64,000 nt of DNA. Source: Ignavibacteria bacterium. GTDB taxonomy: Bacteria; Bacteroidota; Ignavibacteria; Tepidaquicellales; Tepidaquicellaceae. A program made the translations under genes and the position numbers. The stretch covers positions 558,001 through 622,000 of the forward strand of contig JADJYU010000003.1 in NCBI GenBank assembly GCA_016719565.1, read 5' to 3'. Of this stretch, positions 1-7,918 are shown piece by piece. How positions within the stretch are numbered: the first letter of the stretch is position 1; each line of letters opens with the position of its first letter. The notes below the pieces were generated by a model. The model ran no database searches. It was not told the origin of the DNA and saw only the letters and a program-made list of their open reading frames with translations.

Positions 1-276
1 ACTCTGAAAAAGACGTATATTCTGGAATGTTCTGCTGATACCTATTTCCGCTACTTCATATGGTTTTAAAGGAACAACGCTTTTATCTTTGAAAAGGACA
101 TCTCCTCCGGTTGGATTATAGACACCTGTAATAATATTAAATACAGTAGTTTTACCTGCTCCGTTCGGACCGATCATACCGACAAGTTCGTCTTTACCGA
201 CATGAGTATTAAGACTGTCCACACAGGTAAGTCCGCCGAATTTCATAGTACAATTTTGTATATCAAGTAAACTCAT
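1..276 (-). CDS. livG: LivG-type branched-chain amino-acid ABC transporter ATPase (N-terminal part)
   Basis: This is the first 92 codons of a cytoplasmic ATPase subunit of the Liv (high-affinity branched-chain amino-acid) importer; the rest lies beyond the left edge. The Walker A loop GPNGAGKTT is visible near residues 37-45, followed by the TGVYNPTGG and GISRTFQ segments typical of LivG. The ATG is 8 bases past the stop of livM, so the two are co-transcribed. Identification rests on family knowledge of LivG; the substrate (Leu/Ile/Val or a related amide) is inferred. Confidence 0.88.
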   Translation of the reverse strand, partial: MSLLDIQNCTMKFGGLTCVDSLNTHVGKDELVGMIGPNGAGKTTVFNIITGVYNPTGGDVLFKDKSVVPLKPYEVAEIGISRTFQNIRLFQS

Positions 277-284
277 TTAAAAAT

Positions 285-1304
285 TTATTTTTTTTTCTTT
301 GGTCTTAACTGAACTCCGAACAAACCCTGCGGTCTCAGCAGCATCATAATAATAAGCAGCAGCGCGTATATGATCATCCTGTATTCAGCTATGCCTCTCA
401 GGAATTCGGGAAGTATCGTTAAAATAACAGCAGCAATAATTACGCCAACCATACTGCCCATTCCCCCGAGTATAACCATTACAACTATTTCCACTGATTT
501 CAGAAAGTTAAAATCTTCCGGATTTATATAAAGATTAAAGTGCCCGTAGAGCGCGCCGGCAATTCCCGCAAAGAAAGCGCCGCTTACAAAAGCAATCACT
601 TTGAATTTTGTAGTGTTGACGCCCATTGATTCTGCGGCGACTTCATCATCTTTTACAGCAAGAAATCCTCTGCCGTATGATGAGCTCATCAGATTGCTGA
701 TAAAGAAAATTATTATCGCTACAAAAGCAAAGGTCCAGAAAAAGTTAGTGTATTTGGGTACTGAATAAAATACATAAGGAACAGAGGACATATCAGCGGG
801 TATCATTGCAGCCTTCATTCCGTTCTCAAAAATGTATGCGCCTCTGAATCCCTGCGATGCGCCGACCACATCAAGACTTTGTATAATAACCCTGATGATC
901 TCGGCAAATCCTAAAGTAGTAATTGCAAGATAATCACCTTTAAGCCGCAGTGACGGAACGCCGACAATAATTCCGGCAATGGCAGCAGCGATTCCTCCTA
1001 TTAAAAGAAGAATTATAAAAGAAATAGAATTACCGAAAACTCCCTGACCGAAAGTATCAATAAAAAACGGAGCGAAGTAAGTGCTGAATGAAACTGAAAG
1101 ATAAGCTCCGATAGCCATAAACCCTGCATGTCCCAGAGAGAACTGACCTGTATAACCGTTTATGAGATTAAGACTTGATGCGAGAATGATATTAATGCCG
1201 ATATAAATAAGTATCGTGTAATAATAAGGATCAATATTACCGGCGAATAAATTAATTATAAAAACTAATACAAGGGAAGAAAGAAATAATAATTTATTCT
1301 TCAT
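285..1304 (-). CDS. livM: LivM-type branched-chain amino-acid ABC transporter permease
   Basis: A 339-residue inner-membrane permease of the Liv importer. It has about eight to nine hydrophobic segments and the LivM signature run NLINGYTGQFSLGHAGFMAIG near residues 46-66, plus the EAA-like cytoplasmic loop around GRGFLAVKDDEVAAESMGVN. It pairs with LivG just downstream and normally also with LivH, LivF and a periplasmic binding protein, which would lie outside the window. The Lys-rich C-terminus is ordinary for the family. Length matches LivM well. Confidence 0.93.
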   Translation of the reverse strand: MKNKLLFLSSLVLVFIINLFAGNIDPYYYTILIYIGINIILASSLNLINGYTGQFSLGHAGFMAIGAYLSVSFSTYFAPFFIDTFGQGVFGNSISFIILLLIGGIAAAIAGIIVGVPSLRLKGDYLAITTLGFAEIIRVIIQSLDVVGASQGFRGAYIFENGMKAAMIPADMSSVPYVFYSVPKYTNFFWTFAFVAIIIFFISNLMSSSYGRGFLAVKDDEVAAESMGVNTTKFKVIAFVSGAFFAGIAGALYGHFNLYINPEDFNFLKSVEIVVMVILGGMGSMVGVIIAAVILTILPEFLRGIAEYRMIIYALLLIIMMLLRPQGLFGVQLRPKKKK

Positions 1305-1380
1305 TAAAAACTTAATTTACTTTTGAATTTTTCAATGAGAATTTTCAGATTTCTTTAATTTATGAGAGGTTTAAAAAGAA

Positions 1381-1413
1381 ATAAGTAGTCCGGTCATACA
1401 CCGGATTACTTAT
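1381..1413 (-). terminator. Rho-independent terminator after tRNA-Val
   Basis: A 13-bp stem with one G-U pair and a 7-base loop (loop 1394-1400). Read on the minus strand it is followed by TTCTTTTT, and it lies 13 bases beyond the 3' end of the tRNA. Confidence 0.8.
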
Positions 1414-1426
1414 TTTCTGAACAAAG

Positions 1427-1500
1427 TGGGCGATAAAGGACTCGAACCTATAACCCCCTCGGTGTAAGCGAGGTGCTCTAGCCAATTGAGCTAATCGCCC
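1427..1500 (-). tRNA. tRNA-Val (anticodon TAC)
   Basis: A 74-base cloverleaf. The acceptor stem GGGCGAT pairs with ATCGCCC, the anticodon stem CCTCG/CGAGG encloses CTTACAC (anticodon TAC, reading GUA and other Val codons), and the T-loop is GGTTCGAGTCC. Discriminator base is A. The CCA end is not encoded and must be added by the tRNA nucleotidyltransferase. A terminator hairpin follows. Confidence 0.96.
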
Positions 1501-1601
1501 TTATAAATTAAGTTGGTAAAATATATTTTTATAATTTGAATTTCAAACCACTTAAAATTAGACAAGACATTTTAAATCGGTGCTGTATGAATATTAGATA
1601 A

Positions 1602-1627
1602 GATTTCACCCCAACGGGATTGGAATG
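1602..1627. repeat. Single copy of the CACCCC/GGGGT-type palindromic repeat
   Basis: GATTTCACCCC, AACGGGATT and GGAATG form an imperfect palindrome. It is the same family as the cluster near 19.3-19.5 kb, but here it is alone, between the tRNA and the toxin-antitoxin genes. Confidence 0.55.
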
Positions 1628-1715
1628 TTTGCTTTGCCGGAGATACTGTGATGTATTGTATTCATTGTTTTACTTGCGTCTTTTTATTGTGAAATTGTTA
1701 AACTAACTATTGGCT

Positions 1716-2072
1716 TTAATACTCTTTGATAAGAATTTCTGCAGGAATCTTAAGTTTTTTATTAAGAGTTCGTATCATATGTAAAGTTAGTTTTCGCTTA
1801 CCAGTAAGGATCTCAGATATTCTGCTTTTATATCCTATAAATTTCACAAGCTCAGCCCGCGTAAGATTCAACTGATCGAGTCTGAACTTTATTGCTTCTA
1901 TCGGGTCGGGAGGTGGAATGGGAAAATGTTCATCTTCATATTTTTCTGTTAATGTAAGGAGAATTTCAAATTCATCTCCTTCAGGAGAATTCTTTTTGCA
2001 GCCCCATAGTTCATCAATTCTCTTTAGTGCTTTTTCATGATCTTTTTTATTTCTTACAGGTTTTATTTTCAT
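1716..2072 (-). CDS. higA: HigA-type antitoxin with helix-turn-helix
   Basis: 118 residues. The C-terminal half (about 57-118) is an XRE-type helix-turn-helix with RLDQLNLTRAELVKFIGYKS and the RISEILTGKRKLTLHMI turn that is typical of the HigA family (COG5499). The N-terminal half carries a Pro-rich linker (PIPPPDP) common to these antitoxins. It should neutralise the HigB-like protein encoded 9 bases upstream and repress the shared promoter. Toxin-first gene order is the usual HigBA order. The family assignment is strong; autoregulation is inferred from the family. Confidence 0.85.
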   Translation of the reverse strand: MKIKPVRNKKDHEKALKRIDELWGCKKNSPEGDEFEILLTLTEKYEDEHFPIPPPDPIEAIKFRLDQLNLTRAELVKFIGYKSRISEILTGKRKLTLHMIRTLNKKLKIPAEILIKEY

Positions 2073-2081
2073 ATAATTTTT

Positions 2082-2450
2082 CTATAATTTTTTTACATTT
2101 AATTTGTCGTATTCATTATGAGTTCCGATGAATCTTATAAACATTACTTTCCAGTTGAAGTCAACTTTCACTACAAGTCGATAACTGTTTCCTTTGATAT
2201 AAAAAACAACTCTGTCATTTCCTACAATACTTGCATTTCTGAACTGGGATTTGATCTCATTAAAGCTGGTCCAGTTTTCATTCCGTACGATTTCATACCA
2301 GCTTCGTATGTGAGGTTCGAGTAATTCTGTGTTCAGTGAACGATGATTTATATTTTCTTCAAAGTATAATGTAACTTTTTTCCACTTCTTTGAAAGATTG
2401 TGAGCACTTAAATAATTTACCAGATCTTTCCTGAGAGGTCTGATCTTCAT
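2082..2450 (-). CDS. higB: HigB-type mRNA interferase toxin
   Basis: 122 residues, a RelE-superfamily toxin of the HigB/COG4680 type that would cleave mRNA on the ribosome. Visible family features are the Trp-rich N-terminus, WTSFNEIKSQFRNASIVG, the central strand RVVFYIKGNSYRLVVKVDF and the terminal KVMFIRFIGTHNEYDKL (residues about 100-116). It sits between an upstream 68-residue gene and downstream higA with 9-base gaps on both sides, so all three genes are probably one transcript. Confidence 0.87.
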   Translation of the reverse strand: MKIRPLRKDLVNYLSAHNLSKKWKKVTLYFEENINHRSLNTELLEPHIRSWYEIVRNENWTSFNEIKSQFRNASIVGNDRVVFYIKGNSYRLVVKVDFNWKVMFIRFIGTHNEYDKLNVKKL

Positions 2451-2459
2451 TTTTTATTC

Positions 2460-2666
2460 TTAGCAAGAGATGATTTCTTTAATCCCCGCTTCCAGATCTT
2501 TAAGAAATTCAGTTGTATAAAGATTGGTTTTCTCAAAATCAGAAACTATATCGCTGACAGGATCTTTGATCGCATTTTCAAAAATACTTCCGGCAAGTTT
2601 CTCATAAGCCTTAGCCCTGGATAAAAGTCTTTTGTATTCGGTTTTGGGAATTGTAATTGTTTCCAT
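2460..2666 (-). CDS. Small antitoxin-like protein, first gene of the HigBA operon
   Basis: 68 residues starting METITIPKTEYKRLL, an N-terminal pattern common in Phd/RelB-like antitoxins and in small proteins that precede RelE-type toxins. The rest is predicted mostly helical and acidic. No toxin of its own is visible; the next gene, 9 bases downstream, is HigB. It could be an extra antitoxin, a leader that sets translation of higB, or a remnant of an older pair. The function is not established by the sequence. Confidence 0.6.
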   Translation of the reverse strand: METITIPKTEYKRLLSRAKAYEKLAGSIFENAIKDPVSDIVSDFEKTNLYTTEFLKDLEAGIKEIISC

Positions 2667-2846
2667 AAAAATATTTTTTAAATAAAATAATTTTTCTTTT
2701 GAGTTTATTCAACTTAAGTTATAAACTATATCGAAATATTATATAATATTTCTCCTGCCGAATTAGTAATACTAACTCTCGGCATCACACTCCTTCCCCG
2801 TAAACTTTTAGAGAATACAATCGAAGACGGGAGCTGGCAATAAAAA

Positions 2847-3188
2847 TTAATTTATCCCTTCAATTCTGTCTATAAAAACATTAACTAATTTATTTTTATC
2901 ACTTAATTCAATTACTTCAGTCCAAATATTATTTATGACCTGATAGAATTCTCTAACCCTCATGTTTCCTATACGAATGTGAATTATTTTTGGTGGAGGC
3001 TCTTTCAGCATTATTCTATTTGAAAAGTCGGAATCTTTTGAGACTATTGTTAAGCTATGCTCTTTTGCATATTCCCAAATCTTATCATCACTCCAGTCAT
3101 CACTTATATCTTTTTGATGAATATATTCAGGCTTATTCCAAATTGAAAAATGATATGGCAGGTTTACATCTATTAAATACTTTTTCAC
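2847..3188 (-). CDS. DUF5615 PIN-like toxin
   Basis: 113 residues of the DUF5615/COG4634 family, a PIN-like putative RNase. The family acidic residues are visible in LIDVNLP (Asp7) and in SKDSDF (about residues 50-55), and the later PPPKIIHIRIGNM stretch is also characteristic. It begins 2 bases after the stop of the DUF433 gene, the standard arrangement of this predicted type II toxin-antitoxin pair. The active RNase role is inferred from family and context. Confidence 0.8.
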   Translation of the reverse strand: MKKYLIDVNLPYHFSIWNKPEYIHQKDISDDWSDDKIWEYAKEHSLTIVSKDSDFSNRIMLKEPPPKIIHIRIGNMRVREFYQVINNIWTEVIELSDKNKLVNVFIDRIEGIN

Positions 3189-3190
3189 AT

Positions 3191-3424
3191 TTACGCAACA
3201 GATTTTATCACATAATTACGATTCATCAATTCGCTTGCAAATCTCAGGCTGGCTTTAATATCCTCTTCTTCTAAAGTTGGATATTGTTTTAAAATTTCTT
3301 CATTTGTTTCACCTGCGCTTAGAAATTCCAGGATTGTCTGAACTGATATTCTTTTTCCTCTTATTGACGGCTTTCCATTTAAAGTTTTATCATCAATCGT
3401 AATTCTGTCAAATATATATTCCAT
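3191..3424 (-). CDS. DUF433 antitoxin
   Basis: 77 residues from the ATG at 3424; a longer in-frame start at 3466 adds 14 Lys-rich residues that do not look like the family. The DUF433 core is clear: DRITIDDKTLNGKPSIRGKR, then a short helix-turn-helix-like segment (SVQTILEFLSAGETNEEILKQYPTL) and IKASLRFA. It is the partner of the PIN-like toxin immediately downstream. Confidence 0.82.
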   Translation of the reverse strand: MEYIFDRITIDDKTLNGKPSIRGKRISVQTILEFLSAGETNEEILKQYPTLEEEDIKASLRFASELMNRNYVIKSVA

Positions 3425-3496
3425 TTTATTTTTAACTTTTTTTAATTTACAAAATATAGAATACAATATGTATATAAATTTTGTATCTGTGTAACT

Positions 3497-4351
3497 TTAA
3501 GTAACTTTGAACCCCCCGTCAGACCTTATGTTTAAAATAGCAAGCCTCACAAAAGGATCTGCACCATTTGAATCAATAAAGATAAGTGAATTATCCAATG
3601 AATACACAAAAGGACTAATCTGTGGAAACTTATCCAACAGCGGCTCAACCTGCCCCCACCTCCCGATCCTCGAATCATAATACCTCGCCTCGAAATAGTC
3701 ATATTCGCTTTCCGAATCACGCTCCTTTCCCGTGAACTTATAAACGCTGCCGTCGCTGTGATATTCTCTGCCTTGCAGTAAGTATCCCCACGCATTCCCC
3801 GCCAAAAGCACGCGGGGAGGCGCCGTCTTGAGAAGAGATTACAGAATTATTTTCATCAATCACTGCTCTTACCGAACCGAGATGATCTTTCAGATAAAAA
3901 TTCAGAGCGCCCGAGCTTGTGATGTATCCTTCATTCCCGAATCCCCATATATTATTTTGCATTAGGTTTCCGTTTACATAAAGCGCAGCTTCTTTTCCTG
4001 ACACATCGCGGGAATATACTTCGTCTTTTATCAGATCCCAGTAGCCGGACATGTCCCCAATATCTCCGATGTCAGGAGTCTCGACGCTGTCTGACGGCTG
4101 TATTCCTATGTATTGAAAAACATTCTTTCTGATACGGTTGCCGGCTTCATCGTAAAAATAATAAGTCACATAAACTAAACTGTCTTCTATTACTATTTTT
4201 TTGTTTCGTATCTGAGTAATAAGATTCATGTGTTCGTAAAGCATTTTATTGTTTTTATTAAGTGTATCCTAAATCAGGTTTCCATTTGCATCATTGCTGA
4301 ACTGATTTCCGGCTCCGGATACTCTCTGAAGCTTATTTGTTCCGGGAAAAT
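3497..4351 (-). pseudogene. Broken Rhs/YD-repeat core (C-terminal part)
   Basis: Three in-frame blocks give an Rhs core: NKLQRVSGAGNQFSNDANGN (about 4280-4345), YYFYDEAGNRIRKNVF with HLGSVRAVIDENNSVISSQD (to about 3835), and KFTGKERDSESEYDYFEARY with DSRIGRW (from about 3740), the classic Rhs core end. An in-frame TAG interrupts the first block. Between the second and third blocks an extra GC-rich stretch of roughly 30 bases, GGCGCC followed by a CCCCGC/GCGGGG hairpin, shifts the frame. After the core, only 17 residues of unrelated tip remain before the stop. Rhs proteins deliver toxins through a hollow shell; this copy cannot make a full protein. Confidence 0.85.
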
Positions 4352-4434
4352 TCGTACTAACTCAAATTGAATGTAAACCCTTTGTTAATTTACTGACGGC
4401 GCGAAAAATATATTGTATTCAAAATAATTTATTT

Positions 4435-4704
4435 TTAAATTTTATCTATCTCTTCAAGAGCTTTTAAAATTCTAGATTTCAATTTATTTTCTAAGATTTT
4501 TTTATCTTTGATTCCCCCATTTTCAGGATCCCATTGATAATAATCTATATCATCGGCCAGCTTAAAAAAAATATCATCAATTTTTTCAGGTATTACACCT
4601 TTTTCGTAAGAATGATAGCTAGAAAAAAACTGATTCGATTTTTCTATTAAATTGTCAGGCTCTTTTGTTGCTTGTTCTAAAATATTTATGAGCGATTTTA
4701 ACAT
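4435..4704 (-). CDS. Probable immunity protein for an Rhs toxin tip
   Basis: 89 residues, acidic in the middle (DDIFFKLADDIDYYQWDPE, about residues 43-61) and predicted helical at both ends. The YEKGVIPEKIDD ... LADDIDYY ... ENKLKSRILKALEEI pattern resembles small immunity proteins of polymorphic toxin systems, though I cannot name the family. Its start is 16 bases after the stop of a toxin-tip fragment on the same strand, exactly where Rhs/CDI immunity genes sit. The reading frame is intact although its toxin is cut. Confidence 0.6.
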   Translation of the reverse strand: MLKSLINILEQATKEPDNLIEKSNQFFSSYHSYEKGVIPEKIDDIFFKLADDIDYYQWDPENGGIKDKKILENKLKSRILKALEEIDKI

Positions 4705-4720
4705 TTGGGTTTTTTAATAA

Positions 4721-4920
4721 TCAATAATTTATTGTTGTATGAATATTTTGTAGTGTTTTGATTACTTGCTGAGAATAATTTTCAGATAATTTTGTCAAAG
4801 ATTTGGTAGCTCTAGTAAGGTTACTTGGAGAATACATGGTTGTTAACACTTTAGTTAAGGGATTTTGACCAATTAATAAGTTTCCTCCGTTTGGTAAAAT
4901 ACCTTTAGAAACTAAATTAA
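4721..4920 (-). pseudogene. Detached Rhs toxin tip, C-terminal fragment
   Basis: The minus strand is open for 66 codons up to a TGA at 4721, reading FNLVSKGILPNGGNLLIG, then QNPLTKVLTTMYS and SENYSQQVIKTLQNI. It has no start. It is cut on its 5' side exactly where the palindromic end of the transposase element begins. Its position just before the probable immunity gene marks it as the end of an orphan C-terminal toxin domain. The biochemical type of toxin cannot be told from this piece. Confidence 0.6.
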
Positions 4921-4921
4921 A

Positions 4922-4963
4922 CCCCCGTCAGAGTCTCCGGCGCTCTTTCCGGGACTCTGACGG
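4922..4963. repeat. Left REP-like palindrome of the RAYT unit
   Basis: CCCCCGTCAGAGTC ... GACTCTGACGG with an inner CCGG/CCGG pair forms a long imperfect hairpin. It matches the right-end copy in inverted orientation. CCCCCCGTCAGA also occurs at about 3513, next to the end of the broken Rhs gene. Confidence 0.75.
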
Positions 4964-4980
4964 TAAGCTCGAACTTTCAA

Positions 4981-5526
4981 CTAATAAACTAACTCGACAT
5001 CATATACTCCATTTCCAATTATATAATTTGAAGCGCTTGAATGTTTATAGTCCTCCGGCTTTTCTGCAAGTCTCCATCTCGGAGTGCATGGATTATTATG
5101 AATGTAATTTAATTTTTCCCTGTATAGATCTGAATTCACCATTTCTTTTGAATCAAACCTGTCTTTAAAAACTTTATGCTTTGCTCCTTTTTGAATCTCT
5201 GCAGCTTCTGAAAATATTTTTAGCAAATCTTTTCTGTTATCTTCTTCAAGAAATTCAACTATTTCATAAGCCTGAAATCTTTTGGCATTTTGAATTAATT
5301 TGGATACATCAGGCGAATAGTGTGAAATGTACAACAATAAATGAAGATGATTGGGCATGATAACATATCCATGGATTTTGTTACTATAATGATTTTTCAT
5401 ATAGTCGAACCATTTGTAAATCAGATTAAAATATTTTTCCTCTGTAAAAACACTTTTCCATTTGTATATGGTATATGTGATAAAATAAATTCTCTCAGGA
5501 ATAAAATCTCTAACTCTTGTAGCCAC
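4981..5526 (-). CDS. REP-associated tyrosine transposase (RAYT, Y1_Tnp family)
   Basis: 181 residues. The single-stranded-DNA transposase core is clear: RIYFITYTIYKWKSVF, the metal-binding HUH motif in GYVIMPNHLHLLLY (about residues 53-66), the helix with the candidate catalytic Tyr around QAYEIVEF or SDLYREKLNYIHNNP, and the family closing motif YIHNNPCTPRWRLAEKPEDY. RAYTs nick and move REP palindromes, and palindromes are present on both sides. Length is normal for short RAYTs. No frame damage is seen, so it may be active. Confidence 0.9.
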   Translation of the reverse strand: MATRVRDFIPERIYFITYTIYKWKSVFTEEKYFNLIYKWFDYMKNHYSNKIHGYVIMPNHLHLLLYISHYSPDVSKLIQNAKRFQAYEIVEFLEEDNRKDLLKIFSEAAEIQKGAKHKVFKDRFDSKEMVNSDLYREKLNYIHNNPCTPRWRLAEKPEDYKHSSASNYIIGNGVYDVELVY

Positions 5527-5595
5527 AAAATCCTCCTCTTAATTCGTCAGAGGAAATTAATATTTACGATCTGTAATTTCAACTGGCTAAGCTAT

Positions 5596-5637
5596 CCCGT
5601 CAGAGTCCCGGTAGAGCACCGGAGACTCTGACGGGGG
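5596..5637. repeat. Right REP-like palindrome of the RAYT unit
   Basis: CCCGTCAGAGTCCCGG ... CCGGAGACTCTGACGGGGG, the inverted counterpart of the 4922-4963 copy. Loop bases differ slightly (GTAGAGCA). Confidence 0.75.
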
Positions 5638-5697
5638 TAAAAATGAGGGGGATTATGTAAGTTGCTGCGGAAGTCTTTATTAAAAATCTCCACGCCT

Positions 5698-5721
5698 CCC
5701 CCCTTGTTTTTCAAAGGGGGG
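5698..5721. repeat. C/G-run hairpin with short direct repeats
   Basis: CCCCCCTTG, five T, CAAAGGGGGG folds into a strong hairpin. It lies between two related stretches (ATGAGGGGGATTATGTAAGTT at about 5643 and a variant at about 5723), so the 5640-5760 gap is built from small duplicated pieces, with no coding potential seen. No gene is seen between 5638 and 5926. Confidence 0.55.
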
Positions 5722-5926
5722 AATGAGGGGGGTTCTGTAAGTTACTTCCGGCTGTCAAATATGTCTTGTTATCAAAATTGCTTTTCAATAAGTTTCAATA
5801 AATAATAAAAGGAGAAGTTATGAAGAATCAATTTACTGCCTTTAATCATCATAGATTGTTAATCCGATAAACAAAATCATGTAAATTCAAAAAATAAAAT
5901 CCACTCAAATAAATAACGGAGTATTT

Positions 5927-7918
5927 ATGAAAAACCCAAACAAATTAATCTTAATCTTTATTCTTACTTTCGCCTGTTCGATTTCCCTAAAGTCAAATCC
6001 AATTAATCAATTTATCAATACCGTATCTCCTCCAATGAACGCTAATAGCGTAGTAAAGTCATCGGACATTGTCATTACATTCTCACAACTGATGAACGGC
6101 TCACTAATGACTTCCGGTAATATAAAAGTCTTCGGTTATCAAACAGGACTTATGACGGCTTCATTAGATTATAATTCCGTTTCAAATACACTGACAATAA
6201 ATCCTGTAAATGAATTTAAAAATGGTGAAAAAGTATCCGTTACGCTTACTTCAGGATTAAAGACAATTTCTAATGAAACCATAACACCATTTGTGTATTC
6301 ATTCAGAGCAAAAGCCCTTGGCGGAACGGGTACATTCGTACAAATATCAGGAATAAGTAATGTCGGAAGTAACAGTTTAAAAACCGGAGACATTGATCAG
6401 GATGGTTTTATTGATCTTATTGTCGGAAATAGAATTTACAAAAATAATGGTTTAGCAGTATTTACTTTAATTCAGGAATTAAGTCATACAGGAGCTCCGG
6501 AACTTGCGGATTTTGATAACGACGGATACATTGATATTCTTTTGCAGACAGGAAACAATTTACATTTTTTTAAGAACAACGGTACTGGATTCTTCATGCT
6601 TACTTATACTATAATCGGCGGAGTAGGCAGCATCGGAGATCTGAACGGTGATGGTTTTATTGATGTCGCTTATTCTCCTAATTTAAATGATGTCAAAATT
6701 TTAAAGAATGTAAATGGTGTTTTGGAATCTGATACAACTATTAATTTCATATTAAGCTGCCAGAATGCAGGTCAATATAAAGATAATATATTGATTGATG
6801 ATTATAATAATGACGGTAGATTTGATCCTGTATCCATTAATGGGGGTGCCTGGGATTTTTTCGGGCTATTTTATTTATGCAGAGAATTTAATCAACTTAA
6901 AAATGAGGGAAATGGGATTTTTATTTCAAATTTATTTTTTACAAATTTATTTATTCTAACTTCATCGGTAATTTATGAATTAAAGGACTCCAAATCATTT
7001 GATTTTAATAATGATCGATTTATTGATATAGTATCATCCAATATAATTCTTACTAATAATGGGGATAATACCTTTACAGCTAATTCAGGTTTTATCTTTT
7101 CTAACACTTCAGTTTCTGATTTTAATGGGGACGGTTATTTAGATATTGTTTCTAATTTCTCATTTACACCATTATATACAAATCTGAATGACGGGCAAGG
7201 TAATTTTATTCAAATGAATGGTAATAATGATATGTATACTTCTTTGGCAGAAGGGGATTTCGATAATGACGGTGATATTGATATTGCTGCTAAAGAATTC
7301 GGTACAAATAACGTTGCAATCCTTCTCAACGGCGACAGTCCTATGCCGGTAGAGCTTTCGTCATTTACTTTCAGCGTAAATTTAAACTCCGTAAAACTGA
7401 ACTGGTCTACTTCTCTCGAACAAAATAATTCCGGTTTTGAAATTCAAAGATCTGATAATGACGCCGCCGTTCCGGAAGCATGGAAGAAAGCCGGCTTTGT
7501 AAACGGCGCGGGAAATTCCAGCGTACAAAATAATTATACATACGAAGACAAAAATCTTTCATCAGGAAAATACAAATACCGTCTGAAGCAGATCGACTTC
7601 AACGGCGGTTATGAATATTTCATGCTGACAGGCGAAGCAGTGATCGGAATTCCCTCATCAACGGAGCTTCAGCAGAACTATCCGAATCCATTCAATCCCG
7701 TTACCAATATTTCCTACAGACTTTCGGAAAGCGGATTTGTTACTTTAAAAGTTTTTGATAATTCGGGCAGAGAAGTGAAGACGCTTCTAAATGAATACAG
7801 GGAAGCCGGGTATTATAAAGCAGTATTTGACGGCAGCGGACTTGCAAGCGGAATATATTTTTACAAGCTCGCGGCGGATAATTTTAACCATACAAAAAAG
7901 CTGTCGCTGGTGAAGTAA
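5927..7918 (+). CDS. Secreted VCBS/FG-GAP repeat protein with T9SS tail
   Basis: 663 residues. A signal peptide (about 1-23) is followed by a Big_5-like Ig domain (about 30-128: PPMNANSVVKSSDIVITFSQ, then a strand-rich fold). VCBS/FG-GAP repeats run from about 135 to 475, with Ca-binding loops such as DIDQDGFIDL, DFDNDGYIDI, DLNGDGFIDV and DFDNDGDIDI. A linker domain (MPVELSSFTFSVN ... LNWSTS) and the sorting domain QQNYPNPFNPVTNIS to the final KKLSLVK complete it. It should cross the outer membrane by T9SS and be anchored or released at the surface. The FG-GAP repeats form a beta-propeller often used for adhesion; the ligand is unknown. Confidence 0.88.
   Translation: MKNPNKLILIFILTFACSISLKSNPINQFINTVSPPMNANSVVKSSDIVITFSQLMNGSLMTSGNIKVFGYQTGLMTASLDYNSVSNTLTINPVNEFKNGEKVSVTLTSGLKTISNETITPFVYSFRAKALGGTGTFVQISGISNVGSNSLKTGDIDQDGFIDLIVGNRIYKNNGLAVFTLIQELSHTGAPELADFDNDGYIDILLQTGNNLHFFKNNGTGFFMLTYTIIGGVGSIGDLNGDGFIDVAYSPNLNDVKILKNVNGVLESDTTINFILSCQNAGQYKDNILIDDYNNDGRFDPVSINGGAWDFFGLFYLCREFNQLKNEGNGIFISNLFFTNLFILTSSVIYELKDSKSFDFNNDRFIDIVSSNIILTNNGDNTFTANSGFIFSNTSVSDFNGDGYLDIVSNFSFTPLYTNLNDGQGNFIQMNGNNDMYTSLAEGDFDNDGDIDIAAKEFGTNNVAILLNGDSPMPVELSSFTFSVNLNSVKLNWSTSLEQNNSGFEIQRSDNDAAVPEAWKKAGFVNGAGNSSVQNNYTYEDKNLSSGKYKYRLKQIDFNGGYEYFMLTGEAVIGIPSSTELQQNYPNPFNPVTNISYRLSESGFVTLKVFDNSGREVKTLLNEYREAGYYKAVFDGSGLASGIYFYKLAADNFNHTKKLSLVK

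Larger units (their letters stand above)
4921..5637. mobile_element. RAYT element bounded by inverted REP-like palindromes
   Basis: A REP-associated tyrosine transposase gene is bracketed by two GC-rich palindromes (4922-4963 and 5596-5637) that are near-exact reverse complements of each other. The left end abuts the toxin-tip reading frame, so the unit appears to have inserted into, or recombined with, that gene. A 46-base remnant of the inner left end is found again near 19.74 kb. Confidence 0.7.
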
